The notes below the pieces were generated by a model that saw nothing but the letters and a program-made list of their open reading frames with translations, made no database searches and was not told where the DNA came from. This document shows positions 28,972 to 38,337 of a stretch of 64,000 nucleotides of DNA, piece after piece; position 1 is the stretch's first letter; the number at the start of each line of letters is the position of its first letter. The stretch covers positions 1-64,000 of the forward strand of contig NZ_BCVI01000056.1 in NCBI RefSeq assembly GCF_001591665.1, in the 5' to 3' direction. A program made the position numbers and the translations under genes. The stretch is from Neobacillus soli NBRC 102451 (GTDB lineage Bacteria > Bacillota > Bacilli > Bacillales > Cytobacillaceae).

Positions 28972-30069
28972 ATGGAGAAAATATTACAAGTAAAAGATTT
29001 AAATATATCGTTTCATACCTTTTCTGGGGAAGTTAAAGCAATTCGTGGTGTCAGCTTTGACCTATTAAAAGGAGAAACGCTGGCTATTGTAGGTGAGTCA
29101 GGTTCCGGAAAATCCGTTACAACAAAAGCAATTATGCGATTACTACCAGAACACAATTCAGAGATAAAAAAGGGAGAAATCCTTTTCAACGGTAAAGATC
29201 TTACAAAGCTTACAGACAAACAAATGCAAAAAATTCGCGGTCATGATATTTCGATGATCTTCCAAGATCCGATGACATCGTTAAACCCGACGATGAAAAT
29301 CGGTAATCAAATTATGGAACCGCTCGTTAAGCATCAAAATATGAGCAGTCATGCTGCGAAGGAAAGAGCGCTTGAATTATTAAAATTGGTCGGAATTCCA
29401 AAGCCAGAAATCAGGATAAATCAGTATCCACATCAATTTTCAGGCGGAATGAGGCAAAGGGTTGTCATTGCTATTGCATTGGCATGTAATCCTAAAGTTC
29501 TTATCGCAGATGAACCGACAACGGCACTTGATGTAACCATTCAAGCACAAATTCTTGAACTAATGAAGGATTTGCAAAAAAAAATCGATACATCTATTAT
29601 TTTTATTACGCATGACCTAGGCGTAGTTGCCAATGTTGCCGATCGAGTTGCGGTAATGTATGGTGGCAAAATCATTGAAATTGGGACCGCTGATGAAATT
29701 TTTTATAATCCACAGCACCCATATACATGGGGATTAATCAGCTCGATGCCAGACATGGAAACAGATGATGATGAACTATTTTCTATTCCAGGAACACCTC
29801 CTGATTTATTAGATCCACCAAAGGGTGATGCGTTTGCTCCCCGGAATCCATATGTTATGAAAATTGATTTGGAGCAAGAGCCACCGTTCTTTAAGGTGTC
29901 TGATACTCATTATGCAGCTACATGGCTATTGCATCCTGATGCACCTAAGGTAGAACCGCCAGAAGCTGTTAAAAGACGACAAAGTCAATTCTCTTCCATA
30001 GCTGGAACAGCAAGCGGAGACGTAAGGTTAGAAAAAAGTAACTTCCCTGGAACAAAGGAGGGAAAGTAA
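28972..30069 (+). CDS. oppD: OppD, oligopeptide ABC transporter ATP-binding protein
   Basis: A 365-residue ABC ATPase: Walker A GESGSGKS, signature FSGGMRQRVVIAI, Walker B VLIADEPTTALD, H-loop ITHDLGV. In contrast to AppD, the C-terminal region (GDAFAPRNPYVMKIDLEQEP) lacks the cysteine cluster and carries an extension of about 40 residues. Follows oppC by 18 bp and abuts oppF. Confidence 0.94.
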   Translation: MEKILQVKDLNISFHTFSGEVKAIRGVSFDLLKGETLAIVGESGSGKSVTTKAIMRLLPEHNSEIKKGEILFNGKDLTKLTDKQMQKIRGHDISMIFQDPMTSLNPTMKIGNQIMEPLVKHQNMSSHAAKERALELLKLVGIPKPEIRINQYPHQFSGGMRQRVVIAIALACNPKVLIADEPTTALDVTIQAQILELMKDLQKKIDTSIIFITHDLGVVANVADRVAVMYGGKIIEIGTADEIFYNPQHPYTWGLISSMPDMETDDDELFSIPGTPPDLLDPPKGDAFAPRNPYVMKIDLEQEPPFFKVSDTHYAATWLLHPDAPKVEPPEAVKRRQSQFSSIAGTASGDVRLEKSNFPGTKEGK

Positions 30070-31011
30070 ATGGCTAATAAAGAAAAATTACTTGAAATAA
30101 AAAATTTAAAACAATATTTTAATGAAGGTAAAGCGAATGAAGTAAAAGCAGTTGACGATGTTTCGTTTGATATCTTTAAAGGTGAGGTTATGGGACTCGT
30201 GGGTGAATCCGGCTGTGGAAAATCCACAACAGGACGGACCATTATTCGTTTGTACGATGCTACTGGGGGAGAGGTCTTATATAACGGGACCAACGTTCAT
30301 GGCAAAAAGTCGAAACACCAACTTAAAGAATTTAACCGGAAAATGCAAATGATTTTCCAAGATCCATACGCCTCCCTTAACCCAAGGTTGAAAATTGCAG
30401 ATGTTATTGCCGAGGGAATTGACATTCATGGTTTAGCCAAATCAAAGAAGGAACGGATGGAGCAAGTATATGAGCTCTTAGAAACGGTTGGATTGAATAG
30501 GGAACATGCAAACCGCTATCCACATGAATTTAGCGGCGGCCAGCGTCAGCGGATTGGGATTGCCCGTGCCCTTGCTGTCCAACCAGAATTTATTATTGCG
30601 GATGAACCGATATCGGCATTGGACGTTTCCATTCAAGCACAGGTTGTTAATTTAATGAAAAAGCTGCAAAAGGAGAAAGGATTAACATATCTTTTCATAG
30701 CACATGACCTTTCGATGGTAAAATATATTAGTGATCGGATTGGTGTTATGTATTATGGTAAGATGGTTGAGTTAGCTTCGGCTGAAGATCTTTATAAAAA
30801 CCCGCTTCATCCTTATACGCAATCACTATTATCTGCAATTCCCGTTCCTGATCCAATCAGTGAACGATCACGTAAACGTAAATCATATGATCCTGCCAGC
30901 CATAATTACGATAATAATGAATCCGTTGAATTTAGAGAAGTTACTCCTGGGCACTTTGTCCTTTGTTCGGAGAAAGAATTTAATCAATATAAAGTAATAT
31001 CCAAGCATTAA
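30070..31011 (+). CDS. oppF: OppF, oligopeptide ABC transporter ATP-binding protein
   Basis: A 313-residue ABC ATPase: Walker A GESGCGKST, signature FSGGQRQRIGIARAL, Walker B FIIADEPISALD. The C-terminus (REVTPGHFVLCSEKEF) keeps a single cysteine rather than the four-cysteine cluster of AppF. It begins at the base after the oppD stop with AAGGAGGG inside the oppD end. Last gene of the operon. Confidence 0.94.
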   Translation: MANKEKLLEIKNLKQYFNEGKANEVKAVDDVSFDIFKGEVMGLVGESGCGKSTTGRTIIRLYDATGGEVLYNGTNVHGKKSKHQLKEFNRKMQMIFQDPYASLNPRLKIADVIAEGIDIHGLAKSKKERMEQVYELLETVGLNREHANRYPHEFSGGQRQRIGIARALAVQPEFIIADEPISALDVSIQAQVVNLMKKLQKEKGLTYLFIAHDLSMVKYISDRIGVMYYGKMVELASAEDLYKNPLHPYTQSLLSAIPVPDPISERSRKRKSYDPASHNYDNNESVEFREVTPGHFVLCSEKEFNQYKVISKH

Positions 31012-31012
31012 A

Positions 31013-31043
31013 AAAAACGATCTCGGTTTTGAGATCGTTTTTC
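31013..31043 (+). terminator. Terminator of the opp operon
   Basis: AAAAACGATCTC / GAGATCGTTTTT with a 6-base loop. Confidence 0.9.
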
Positions 31044-31054
31044 CTTTTTATAAA

Positions 31055-31240
31055 TTATTTACGATTACCCCCGACTGTTTTCCAGCCTGTCTGGTATTTG
31101 GCACTTTCGTCGACAAATTCCGAGCGGTTTCTTCCACCGAAAACCTTTTCACCGAAACTGTTTGTTATAACTCCCATGAGGGCTGTAATACCTATGATTA
31201 GTAATGCAACAATGGTTAAATCAGTTATGTAAGAACCCAT
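31055..31240 (-). CDS. Small single-pass membrane protein of unknown function
   Basis: A 61-residue protein with one N-terminal hydrophobic helix (about residues 8-28) and a polar tail containing FGGRNRSEFVDES and ending VGGNRK. On the minus strand GGAGGGGG lies 6 bases before the ATG, a strong ribosome binding site that supports it as real. It converges on oppF. I do not recognise the family. Confidence 0.6.
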   Translation of the reverse strand: MGSYITDLTIVALLIIGITALMGVITNSFGEKVFGGRNRSEFVDESAKYQTGWKTVGGNRK

Positions 31241-31826
31241 GTTAATCCCCCTCCAATTATTTACAAATTAGAATATTTATCATTCCATTTAAATATCCTC
31301 TTATCCTTATTTTAAAAGAACTTGCTCCTTATTGAAAGAGGAAAATTAAAAACCCGATAGAAATTTGCTGAAGGAATGAATGCGTTTTCATTGATGTCGT
31401 TTTAATTGAGAATTAAGTTAATATAAAATTAAGCTTACACTAGTAAAATAAATTAGGTCAGCTGTTTATACCGAACTTTCGTGCATACCCTCAAAAGATT
31501 CATTCTTAGCAACGAAGTTTTTGGTAAGGAAATAGAATAAAATAAAATGTTCAAGATAAAATAGTTAAAATTTATGAAACTTTTGAGGGAAATATTCGTC
31601 TAAAATAATGTAGTTGTGTTTATTGAATGTATTTGTGCAGTCAATTAATTTTTTTGAAAAGGGATACCTTTTTTAGAATCTGTGGTGTATAATTAATGAT
31701 ATAAATTACTTATTTATAATTATTTTAATTAGTAATGTAAAATATATCCGTTTGAAAAAGTTTTATTTCCACCATAAGGGGTATTATAAAAATTAATCGT
31801 AAATAATAGAGGAGTGTGAATAACGG
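31241..31826. other. 586-bp non-coding region upstream of spx
   Basis: AT-rich, with no open frame that has a ribosome binding site. It holds an ECF-type promoter (31575-31600) and a second TATAAT at about 31688-31693. In B. subtilis, yjbC lies upstream of spx in a shared operon; here there is no yjbC. Confidence 0.6.
31575..31600 (+). promoter_or_regulatory. ECF sigma-type promoter upstream of spx
   Basis: TGAAAC, exactly 16 bases, then CGTC: the consensus shared by sigma-M/W/X promoters, with CGTC favouring sigma-M. In B. subtilis spx is partly under sigma-M. The implied leader before spx would be about 220 nt. Confidence 0.65.
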
Positions 31827-32222
31827 ATGGTAACACTATACACTTCACCAAGTTGTACATCATGTCGAAAAGCTAAATCATGGTTAGAAGAGCATGAAAT
31901 CCCATACACAGAGAGAAATATTTTCTCTGAACCATTATCAATGGAAGAGATTAAAGAAATTCTTCGGATGACTGAGGATGGGACAGATGAAATTATCTCA
32001 ACCAGATCGAAGACTTTCCAAAAGTTAGACGTTAACCTTGACGCGATGCCACTTCAAGATTTATTCGGATTAATAAAAGAAAATCCAGGCCTGTTGCGTC
32101 GACCAATAATTATCGATGAAAAACGGCTGCAGGTTGGCTATAATGAAGATGAAATCAGACGGTTCCTGCCAAGAAGAGTGAGAACGTTCCAATTGCGCGA
32201 AGCACAACGATTGGTAAATTAA
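31827..32222 (+). CDS. spx: Spx, redox-sensitive RNA polymerase-binding regulator
   Basis: A 131-residue ArsC-like protein that binds the RNA polymerase alpha subunit and redirects transcription under disulfide stress. The redox switch CxxC is Cys10-Thr-Ser-Cys13 ([11 protein letters not shown]). [17 protein letters not shown] is typical. The C-terminal degradation signal region ends in EAQRLVN, consistent with ClpXP turnover. The length is identical to B. subtilis Spx. Its adaptor SpxH is encoded 6 kb downstream. Confidence 0.97.
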   Translation: MVTLYTSPSCTSCRKAKSWLEEHEIPYTERNIFSEPLSMEEIKEILRMTEDGTDEIISTRSKTFQKLDVNLDAMPLQDLFGLIKENPGLLRRPIIIDEKRLQVGYNEDEIRRFLPRRVRTFQLREAQRLVN

Positions 32223-32228
32223 ATAATC

Positions 32229-32253
32229 AGGCCTTCTTCTGGAGGTCTTTTTT
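32229..32253 (+). terminator. Probable terminator of spx
   Basis: Short stem AGGCCT / AGGTCT with wobble pairing, then seven Ts. Confidence 0.55.
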
Positions 32254-32531
32254 TGTATCTAAAAATAAAAAGATAAACATTTGTGGTTTTAGTACCATTT
32301 TGCTACAATAAAAGGAATATTTTAATGTTGGAGAAATAGGCATTATAATGGTTTTTTAGATTTTAGCCTTTTTTATTTCCCTTATTAGTACTTTTGTCAT
32401 AAAATAAAAGTACAAGAGTATTTGCCTTTTTCTTAAAGAATAATTCTTTTTGATTTAAGTAAATGCTAAGGCATTATCTGCTTGGGGGTATTTAGTCCCT
32501 TCAATCTGGAAAACGGAAGGGAGAGGTTTTG
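32254..32531 (+). other. Non-coding region upstream of mecA
   Basis: Very AT-rich. It contains an inverted repeat AGTACTTTT (32387-32395) / AAAAGTAC (about 32405-32412) with a 10-base loop and no T-run. No small gene is seen. Confidence 0.5.
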
Positions 32532-33203
32532 ATGGAGATTGAACGCATTAATGAAAATACAGTGAAATTCTACATTTCCTATGGTGATATAGAAGAAAGA
32601 GGCTTTGATCGTGAGGAAATTTGGTACAATCGAGAACGAAGTGAAGAACTCTTTTGGGAAATGATGGATGAAGTCCATGATGAAGAGGAATTCGCTGTCG
32701 AAGGTCCACTTTGGATTCAAGTCCAAGCACTTGATAAAGGCTTGGAGGTTCTTGTAACTAAAGCACAGCTTTCAAAAGATGGACAAAAGTTTGAGCTCCC
32801 CATTCCTAATGATAAAATAAAAGATTTAGCCGTTGATGATAATATTGAAGATCTCTTGGATCAACACTTCAATCCGAATCTTGCTGATGAAGATGATATT
32901 TTGCTTGAAGAAGAAACATTGGAATTTCTCCTTGCATTTAAAGACTTTGAAGATGTTATCAGTTTATCACATCGGCCAGGATTGGATGATTTGGTGACAA
33001 TGCTTTATCATCTTGACGGAAAGTATTACCTATATACAGAATTTCCAGAAGAATTATTTGAAGAAGAAGAAATTGATGATATACTAAGTATTTTGCTTGA
33101 GTACGGCCATGAAACACAGCTGACTATTCATCGCATTCAAGAATATGGAAAAGAAATAATTCCTGAAAATGTTTTTTCAGTATTGCGAAAGCATTTTAAC
33201 TAA
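32532..33203 (+). CDS. mecA: MecA, ClpC adaptor protein
   Basis: A 223-residue acidic adaptor that delivers ComK/ComS and other substrates to ClpCP. The N-terminal substrate domain starts MEIERINENTVKFYISYGD, an Asp/Glu-rich linker follows near residue 110-125, and the C-terminal ClpC-binding domain begins around FEDVISLSHRPG. The length and opening match B. subtilis MecA. I use the ATG at 32532; a TTG one codon earlier is the only upstream alternative. A terminator follows at once. Confidence 0.96.
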   Translation: MEIERINENTVKFYISYGDIEERGFDREEIWYNRERSEELFWEMMDEVHDEEEFAVEGPLWIQVQALDKGLEVLVTKAQLSKDGQKFELPIPNDKIKDLAVDDNIEDLLDQHFNPNLADEDDILLEEETLEFLLAFKDFEDVISLSHRPGLDDLVTMLYHLDGKYYLYTEFPEELFEEEEIDDILSILLEYGHETQLTIHRIQEYGKEIIPENVFSVLRKHFN

Positions 33204-33209
33204 TAAGTG

Positions 33210-33241
33210 TACCGATTTCACAATTGAAATCGGTATTTTTA
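33210..33241 (+). terminator. Terminator of mecA
   Basis: TACCGATTTC / GAAATCGGTA with a 6-base loop and a T-run. Confidence 0.88.
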
Positions 33242-33277
33242 ATATTAAAATATAAGGGAAATTTTGGTGGTGAGTGG

Positions 33278-34789
33278 ATGAAAAACACGGTAAGGGTTGT
33301 CCTTTTTATGGCGGTTTTATCCGTACTATTGTTTTTCTTTAAGGATCAATTGAAAAGTGGTATCCTTGGATTCCTAAGCGTTTTAATTTCGCTTTCCGTT
33401 ATTTTTATCGGGTTTGTAATATTTCTTGAAAACCGTCATCCAACACAAACAATCACATGGTTAGTGGTATTAGGGAGTTTTCCCCTAGTTGGTTTTGTTT
33501 TTTACCTCCTTTTTGGCCGCAATTATCGCAAAGAGAAAATGTTTCGAAAGAAATATTTCCTTGATAAACAAGCTTTTCTAACGGTTGAAGTGGAAGACGA
33601 TCCTAGGCGTGAGGAGAAACTTAGCCTTATGGGGCAGCACCAGGGGAAATTATTTACCTTGGCTCACAAACTAGGCAACAGTCCGATTTCTTTTGACACC
33701 TCAACAAAGATATTAACAAATGGGGAAGAAACCTTTCATCATATCCTTGAAAAGTTAAAAAAAGCACGGCATCATATCCATCTTGAATATTACATTGTCC
33801 GTCACGATCGTATTGGACAGGAAATTAAAAATATCCTTATTGAAAAAGCAAATCAAGGTGTCAAGATCCGCTTTCTATATGACGCTGTGGGATCTTGGCA
33901 GCTTTCAAAGGGATATATTAATGAATTGAAAAATGCCGGTATTGAAACGGTCCCATTTGGGCCTGTAAAACTGCCTTTTTTAAATAATAAATTTAATTTC
34001 CGCAACCACCGAAAAATCATTGTGATCGACGGAACCATTGGTTTTGTGGGTGGATTGAACATTGGTGATGAATATTTAGGGAGAGACAAGGATATTGGCT
34101 TTTGGCGCGATACACATTTAATGCTGCGCGGGGAAGCTGTTCGAACACTGCAGCTTATCTTTTTACAGGACTGGTATTATATGACCAATCACAGCTTTTT
34201 AACAGCGGAATACTTATCACCACAAATTGATCATATAGGTCACGGCGGTGTTCAGCTGATTGCTGGTGGTCCCGATAATGAATGGAGTGTCATCAAAAAT
34301 ATCTTTTTCTCCATGATCGCAAGTGCTGAAAAGTCAGTTTGGATTGCGTCACCGTATTTTATTCCGGATGAGGATATTTTCTCAGCTATAAAGGTAGCTG
34401 CACTCAGTGGAATCGACGTACGACTGCTTGTTCCGAACCGGCCTGATAAACGGATTGTCTTTCACGCGTCAAGATCTTATTTCCCTGAGCTTTTAGAGGC
34501 AGGGGTTAAGGTGTATGAATATGAACGGGGCTTTATGCACAGTAAAATTGTCATTGTTGATGAAGAACTTGCCTCGATTGGAACATCCAATATGGATATG
34601 AGAAGCTTTCATTTAAATTTTGAGGTAAATGCATTCTTATTTAGGACAAAAAGTACACAGAAGCTTGTTGCTGAATACGTAAAAGACCTCGAATCTGCTA
34701 AACAACTAGAATTAAAAACATTTCAACAAAGACATTTAGGGTTTAGGTTACTGGAATCGACAGCGCGGCTGCTTTCACCACTCTTGTAA
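33278..34789 (+). CDS. cls: Cardiolipin synthase
   Basis: A 503-residue membrane enzyme that condenses two phosphatidylglycerol molecules to cardiolipin. Two N-terminal helices are followed by two phospholipase-D HKD motifs, HRKIIVIDGTIGFVGG (about residue 244) and HSKIVIVDEELASIGTSN (about 421). The ATG starting MKNTVRVVLFMAV has GGTGGTGAG upstream; an open frame extends 18 codons further left into the mecA terminator and is unlikely to be used. B. subtilis has its cls paralogues elsewhere, so this location between mecA and coiA differs from that genome. Confidence 0.93.
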   Translation: MKNTVRVVLFMAVLSVLLFFFKDQLKSGILGFLSVLISLSVIFIGFVIFLENRHPTQTITWLVVLGSFPLVGFVFYLLFGRNYRKEKMFRKKYFLDKQAFLTVEVEDDPRREEKLSLMGQHQGKLFTLAHKLGNSPISFDTSTKILTNGEETFHHILEKLKKARHHIHLEYYIVRHDRIGQEIKNILIEKANQGVKIRFLYDAVGSWQLSKGYINELKNAGIETVPFGPVKLPFLNNKFNFRNHRKIIVIDGTIGFVGGLNIGDEYLGRDKDIGFWRDTHLMLRGEAVRTLQLIFLQDWYYMTNHSFLTAEYLSPQIDHIGHGGVQLIAGGPDNEWSVIKNIFFSMIASAEKSVWIASPYFIPDEDIFSAIKVAALSGIDVRLLVPNRPDKRIVFHASRSYFPELLEAGVKVYEYERGFMHSKIVIVDEELASIGTSNMDMRSFHLNFEVNAFLFRTKSTQKLVAEYVKDLESAKQLELKTFQQRHLGFRLLESTARLLSPLL

Positions 34790-34798
34790 GGATAAAAC

Positions 34799-34830
34799 AA
34801 AAATCTTGTCGAAATGGCAAGATTTTTTTT
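34799..34830 (+). terminator. Terminator of cls
   Basis: AAAAATCTTG / CAAGATTTTTTTT with a 9-base loop. Confidence 0.88.
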
Positions 34831-34893
34831 AAAATTAAAAGGAATTGCAACTGAAATAGTCGAATTATTAGGAAGAAAGGAGGAGAGATAAAC

Positions 34894-36090
34894 TTGTTAA
34901 CCGCACGAACGAAAACTGGCAAAATAATTTGCCTTGGCTATGATTACAAAAAGGAAACACTTTTGTACTTTCGCAGTAAAGAAGAATTCATTTGCCCAAT
35001 TTGTGGGGAGAGTGTACTGCTAAAATTGGGAGACCAGCGGATTTTTCATTTTGCCCACAAACAGGGAAGTACCTGCCGCGATTTTTATGAAAGTGAGTCC
35101 GTTTACCACATGGAAGGGAAGCGGCAGCTCTATCAATGGCTCATCCGGCAAAAGGTTCCCTCGGTTTTGGAGTACTATGATCGAGAGATTCAGCAGCGTC
35201 CCGACATCATGTTCAAGTATAATGGAAAGAAATATGCCCTAGAATATCAGTGTTCCACATTACCAGAAAAGGTTTTTATCAAAAGGACGCAAACGTATCT
35301 CGAAAATGATTACATTCCGCTCTGGATTCTCTCTAGCACCCATATTCATCAAAAGAGGAAGGATATTGTTTCATTATCTAACTTTCATTATTTATTTTTA
35401 CGAACTACGACAACAGGAAAGTTTTATATTCCCGCTTATTGCCCCGATCAACATCTTTTTCATTTAGTTGAATCGATTACTTCTTACTCCATAAAAAATG
35501 CTTTCATCCAACATTCTCTTTATCCGCTTGAAAAAACAAAATTAGATGGCTTATTGGAACCCAAAATGGGCAATCACCTTAATCTATCAAGTTGGAATAG
35601 GGAAATAGAAAAATTCAATCTAAATTGGACTCTTCATCCGGGAAAAGGGCAAAAAACTTTTCTTTATGAAATTTATAACAAAAATATGAACCTGTTCTTA
35701 TTACCGCCAGAAATTGGCCTTCCCGTTCCACATTCGATACTCATTCAAACTTCCCCAGTCATTTGGCAAACGTATTTATTTCTAGATGTTTTGGCCAACA
35801 AGAATCTCGATGATTTGATTACTCTCCAAGAAATAAACATGCATTTTAAAAAGAGAATCAGCCGAAAAGAGATTGTCTTAAGAAAATTGCCCCAGCTTGA
35901 GGGACTTAATCCCTTAAGGGCTGAAATGGAATATCTCATGCAGTTAGTCCAGTTGGGTATTTTAACTAGAAAAGGAGAAACTATTTTTCAAATGAGGCGA
36001 AAAATAATCATTCCAAAATCGAATCGTGAAAGGGAGGAGGCAAAGCTTCTATTTTATAAAAAAAATAGTCATATTCTTTTTAAAAGTTAA
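34894..36090 (+). CDS. coiA: CoiA, competence protein
   Basis: A 398-residue protein of the CoiA family, which promotes recombination during transformation. A zinc-finger-like N-terminus has Cys34, Cys37, His52, His55 and Cys61 (CPICGESVLLKLGDQRIFHF). Next comes a PD-(D/E)XK-type nuclease segment with RPDIMFKYNGKKYALEYQCS around residues 107-126. It starts with TTG; AAAGGAGG lies 10 bases upstream and no closer ATG exists. The same zinc-finger pattern recurs in the YjcD helicase of this window. Confidence 0.9.
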   Translation: MLTARTKTGKIICLGYDYKKETLLYFRSKEEFICPICGESVLLKLGDQRIFHFAHKQGSTCRDFYESESVYHMEGKRQLYQWLIRQKVPSVLEYYDREIQQRPDIMFKYNGKKYALEYQCSTLPEKVFIKRTQTYLENDYIPLWILSSTHIHQKRKDIVSLSNFHYLFLRTTTTGKFYIPAYCPDQHLFHLVESITSYSIKNAFIQHSLYPLEKTKLDGLLEPKMGNHLNLSSWNREIEKFNLNWTLHPGKGQKTFLYEIYNKNMNLFLLPPEIGLPVPHSILIQTSPVIWQTYLFLDVLANKNLDDLITLQEINMHFKKRISRKEIVLRKLPQLEGLNPLRAEMEYLMQLVQLGILTRKGETIFQMRRKIIIPKSNREREEAKLLFYKKNSHILFKS

Positions 36091-36230
36091 ATGAAAATAG
36101 TCATCCGGGCATAATATAGGTGAGAGTACTTGCTTCTTTTCCACAATTTTAAAAGGGGAAATGAAAGGTTAGGGAGAATATTATTAAGAGTGAGGACACT
36201 CACAATTCGAATTTGAATGGAGGAAGAATA

Positions 36231-38048
36231 ATGGAAAATGAAACTGCAGTTAAGTCGCTGCCGGCACGAAGTGAGATTCCTGTGGAAGACACTTGGAAAT
36301 TAGAAGATATTTTTGCAAATGATCAGGAATGGGAAAAAGAATATCAAGATGTATTGGGACAAATTCCTGGAATTAAAGAATTTGAAGGTAAATTGGGGGA
36401 AAGTGCGGAAACACTTTTTAAAGCTCTACAGTTCCAAGATAAGCTGTTAGAACGAATTGGCAAGCTATATACATACTCTCATATGCGTTACGACCAAGAT
36501 ACAACGAACTCCTTTTACCAAGGGTTAGATGATCGGATGAAAAATCTCTATTCACAAGCCGGCAGTCAATTGGCTTTTATCGTACCGGAAATCCTGTCTT
36601 TGGACGAAAGCAAAGTAACAGGATTTTTGAATGAGAAACCTGAATTAAAGCTTTATGAGCACGCGATTGCTGAAATAAATCTGCAAAGACCGCATGTGTT
36701 GACTGCTGAGCTGGAAGCATTATTAGCGGAAGCAAGCGAGGTGATGGATGCCTCTAGCAATACATTTGGGATGTTGAATAATGCCGACCTACAGTTCCCA
36801 TCTATTAAAGATGAGAACGGTGAAGAAGTTGAAATTACCCATGGGCGTTATAGCCGTTTTTTGGAAAGTGGGGTTCAGCGTGTAAGGCATGATGCGTTTA
36901 AAGCAGTGTATAAAACGTATGGTGATTTCAAAAATACATTTGCAAGCACCCTAAGCGGCAATGTAAAAAAGGATAATTTCAATGCTAGAATAAGAAAATA
37001 TGACTCGGCAAGACATTCAGCCCTTTCTGCCAATAATATTCCGGAAAGTGTTTATGATAATCTAATTAATACGGTTACTGATAATCTTCATTTATTACAT
37101 CGCTATGTGAAGCTTCGTAAAAAAGTATTAGGCCTTGATGAACTGCATATGTATGATTTGTATACACCGCTTGTCAAGGATGTGAAAATGGAAATTAAGT
37201 ATGACGAGGCACGGGATATGGTCCTTAAGGGCTTAGCCCCATTGGGAGAGGAATATTCACAAATATTAAAAGAAGGCTTTGAAAACCGCTGGGTTGATGT
37301 TCATGAAAATAAAGGAAAGCGGAGCGGCGCCTACTCTTCTGGTGCATACGGTACCCATCCGTATATTCTGATGAACTGGCAGGATAATGTAAATAACCTA
37401 TTTACCTTGGCCCATGAATTTGGACATTCCGTGCACAGCTACTATACACGAAAATCACAGAAGTATCCGTATGGAAATTATTCTATTTTTGTTGCGGAAG
37501 TGGCTTCAACCTGTAATGAGGCATTGCTAAATGATTACTTATTAAAAACCATTGATGACGAACAAAAACGGATTTACCTGCTTAATCATTATTTAGAGGG
37601 CTTCAGGGGTACCGTCTTCCGTCAAACAATGTTTGCTGAGTTTGAGCACATGATTCATCAAAAGGCGCAAAATAATGAAGCCTTAACAGCAGAAGCACTA
37701 ACAGAAAGCTATTACGCATTGAATAAAAAGTATTATGGTGAAGAGGATATTGTCATTGATAAGGAAATCGGCTTAGAATGGTCGAGAATTCCCCATTTTT
37801 ATTACAATTATTATGTTTACCAGTATGCAACAGGCTTCAGTGCAGCCACCGCCTTAAGTAAGCAGATTTTAGAAGAAGGCGAACCAGCAGTGAAACGTTA
37901 TATCGATTTCCTAAGCGCCGGAAGCTCGGATTATCCGATTGAAGTCCTGAAGAAGGCAGGCGTCGATATGACAAGTGCCGATCCGATTAAAGATGCTTGT
38001 AAGGTATTTGAAGAAAAACTTAACGAATTAGAACAGCTTTTGTCATAA
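36231..38048 (+). CDS. pepF: PepF, oligoendopeptidase F
   Basis: A 605-residue cytoplasmic M3-family zinc peptidase cleaving short peptides, probably including those imported by Opp/App. The zinc site HEFGH is at residues 395-399 with the third ligand in FVAEVASTCNE. GGAGG lies 7 bases before the ATG at 36231; an upstream TTG in frame contains that site. Follows coiA as in B. subtilis. Confidence 0.95.
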   Translation: MENETAVKSLPARSEIPVEDTWKLEDIFANDQEWEKEYQDVLGQIPGIKEFEGKLGESAETLFKALQFQDKLLERIGKLYTYSHMRYDQDTTNSFYQGLDDRMKNLYSQAGSQLAFIVPEILSLDESKVTGFLNEKPELKLYEHAIAEINLQRPHVLTAELEALLAEASEVMDASSNTFGMLNNADLQFPSIKDENGEEVEITHGRYSRFLESGVQRVRHDAFKAVYKTYGDFKNTFASTLSGNVKKDNFNARIRKYDSARHSALSANNIPESVYDNLINTVTDNLHLLHRYVKLRKKVLGLDELHMYDLYTPLVKDVKMEIKYDEARDMVLKGLAPLGEEYSQILKEGFENRWVDVHENKGKRSGAYSSGAYGTHPYILMNWQDNVNNLFTLAHEFGHSVHSYYTRKSQKYPYGNYSIFVAEVASTCNEALLNDYLLKTIDDEQKRIYLLNHYLEGFRGTVFRQTMFAEFEHMIHQKAQNNEALTAEALTESYYALNKKYYGEEDIVIDKEIGLEWSRIPHFYYNYYVYQYATGFSAATALSKQILEEGEPAVKRYIDFLSAGSSDYPIEVLKKAGVDMTSADPIKDACKVFEEKLNELEQLLS

Positions 38049-38050
38049 GA

Positions 38051-38088
38051 AAAAGGGGATGGCGCCGAATTTGGCTCCATCCCTTTTA
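38051..38088 (+). terminator. Terminator of pepF
   Basis: AAGGGGATGG / CCATCCCTTTT with a 14-base, partly paired loop (GGCGCC...GGCTCC). Confidence 0.75.
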
Positions 38089-38259
38089 AAAACCTCTAAA
38101 TCTTTTTCGATCATTGAGATAATGGATGAGGAAAAAAATAGATAAAAATAAAATGGGCGCACTAAGTAAAAAGGGAAAGATCTTCAATAATGCGAGTAAT
38201 TGGAGAAAAAAAGCAGTCATAATAAAGAGAATCATAATAATCAGAGGAAATTTGCTCAC
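38086..38259 (-). pseudogene. Broken small membrane-protein gene (YizD-like by position)
   Basis: On the minus strand AAAGGTGG leads to a GTG start and MSKFPLIIMILFIMTAFF, which then meets an in-frame TGA after SNYSHY. The next reading frame supplies LQLLALLKIFPFF, and the first frame resumes as LLSAPILFLSIFFLIH and ends YLNDRKRFRGF. Joining the three gives a sensible 57-residue two-helix protein. The frame shifts fall at two runs of six Ts, so either two compensating indels or base-calling errors are possible. B. subtilis has the small gene yizD between pepF and yjbH. Confidence 0.45.
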
Positions 38260-38337
38260 AGTAATAGTCCACCTTTTTTGTGATACTTATAAATATGTCT
38301 ATTGTCCATCACCTGAAATTATGACTTTATGACAATA

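Noticed and set aside
38126..38332. Rightward 68-codon frame after pepF
   Set aside because: It lacks a ribosome binding site and is the complement of the broken small gene, which gives a better protein.
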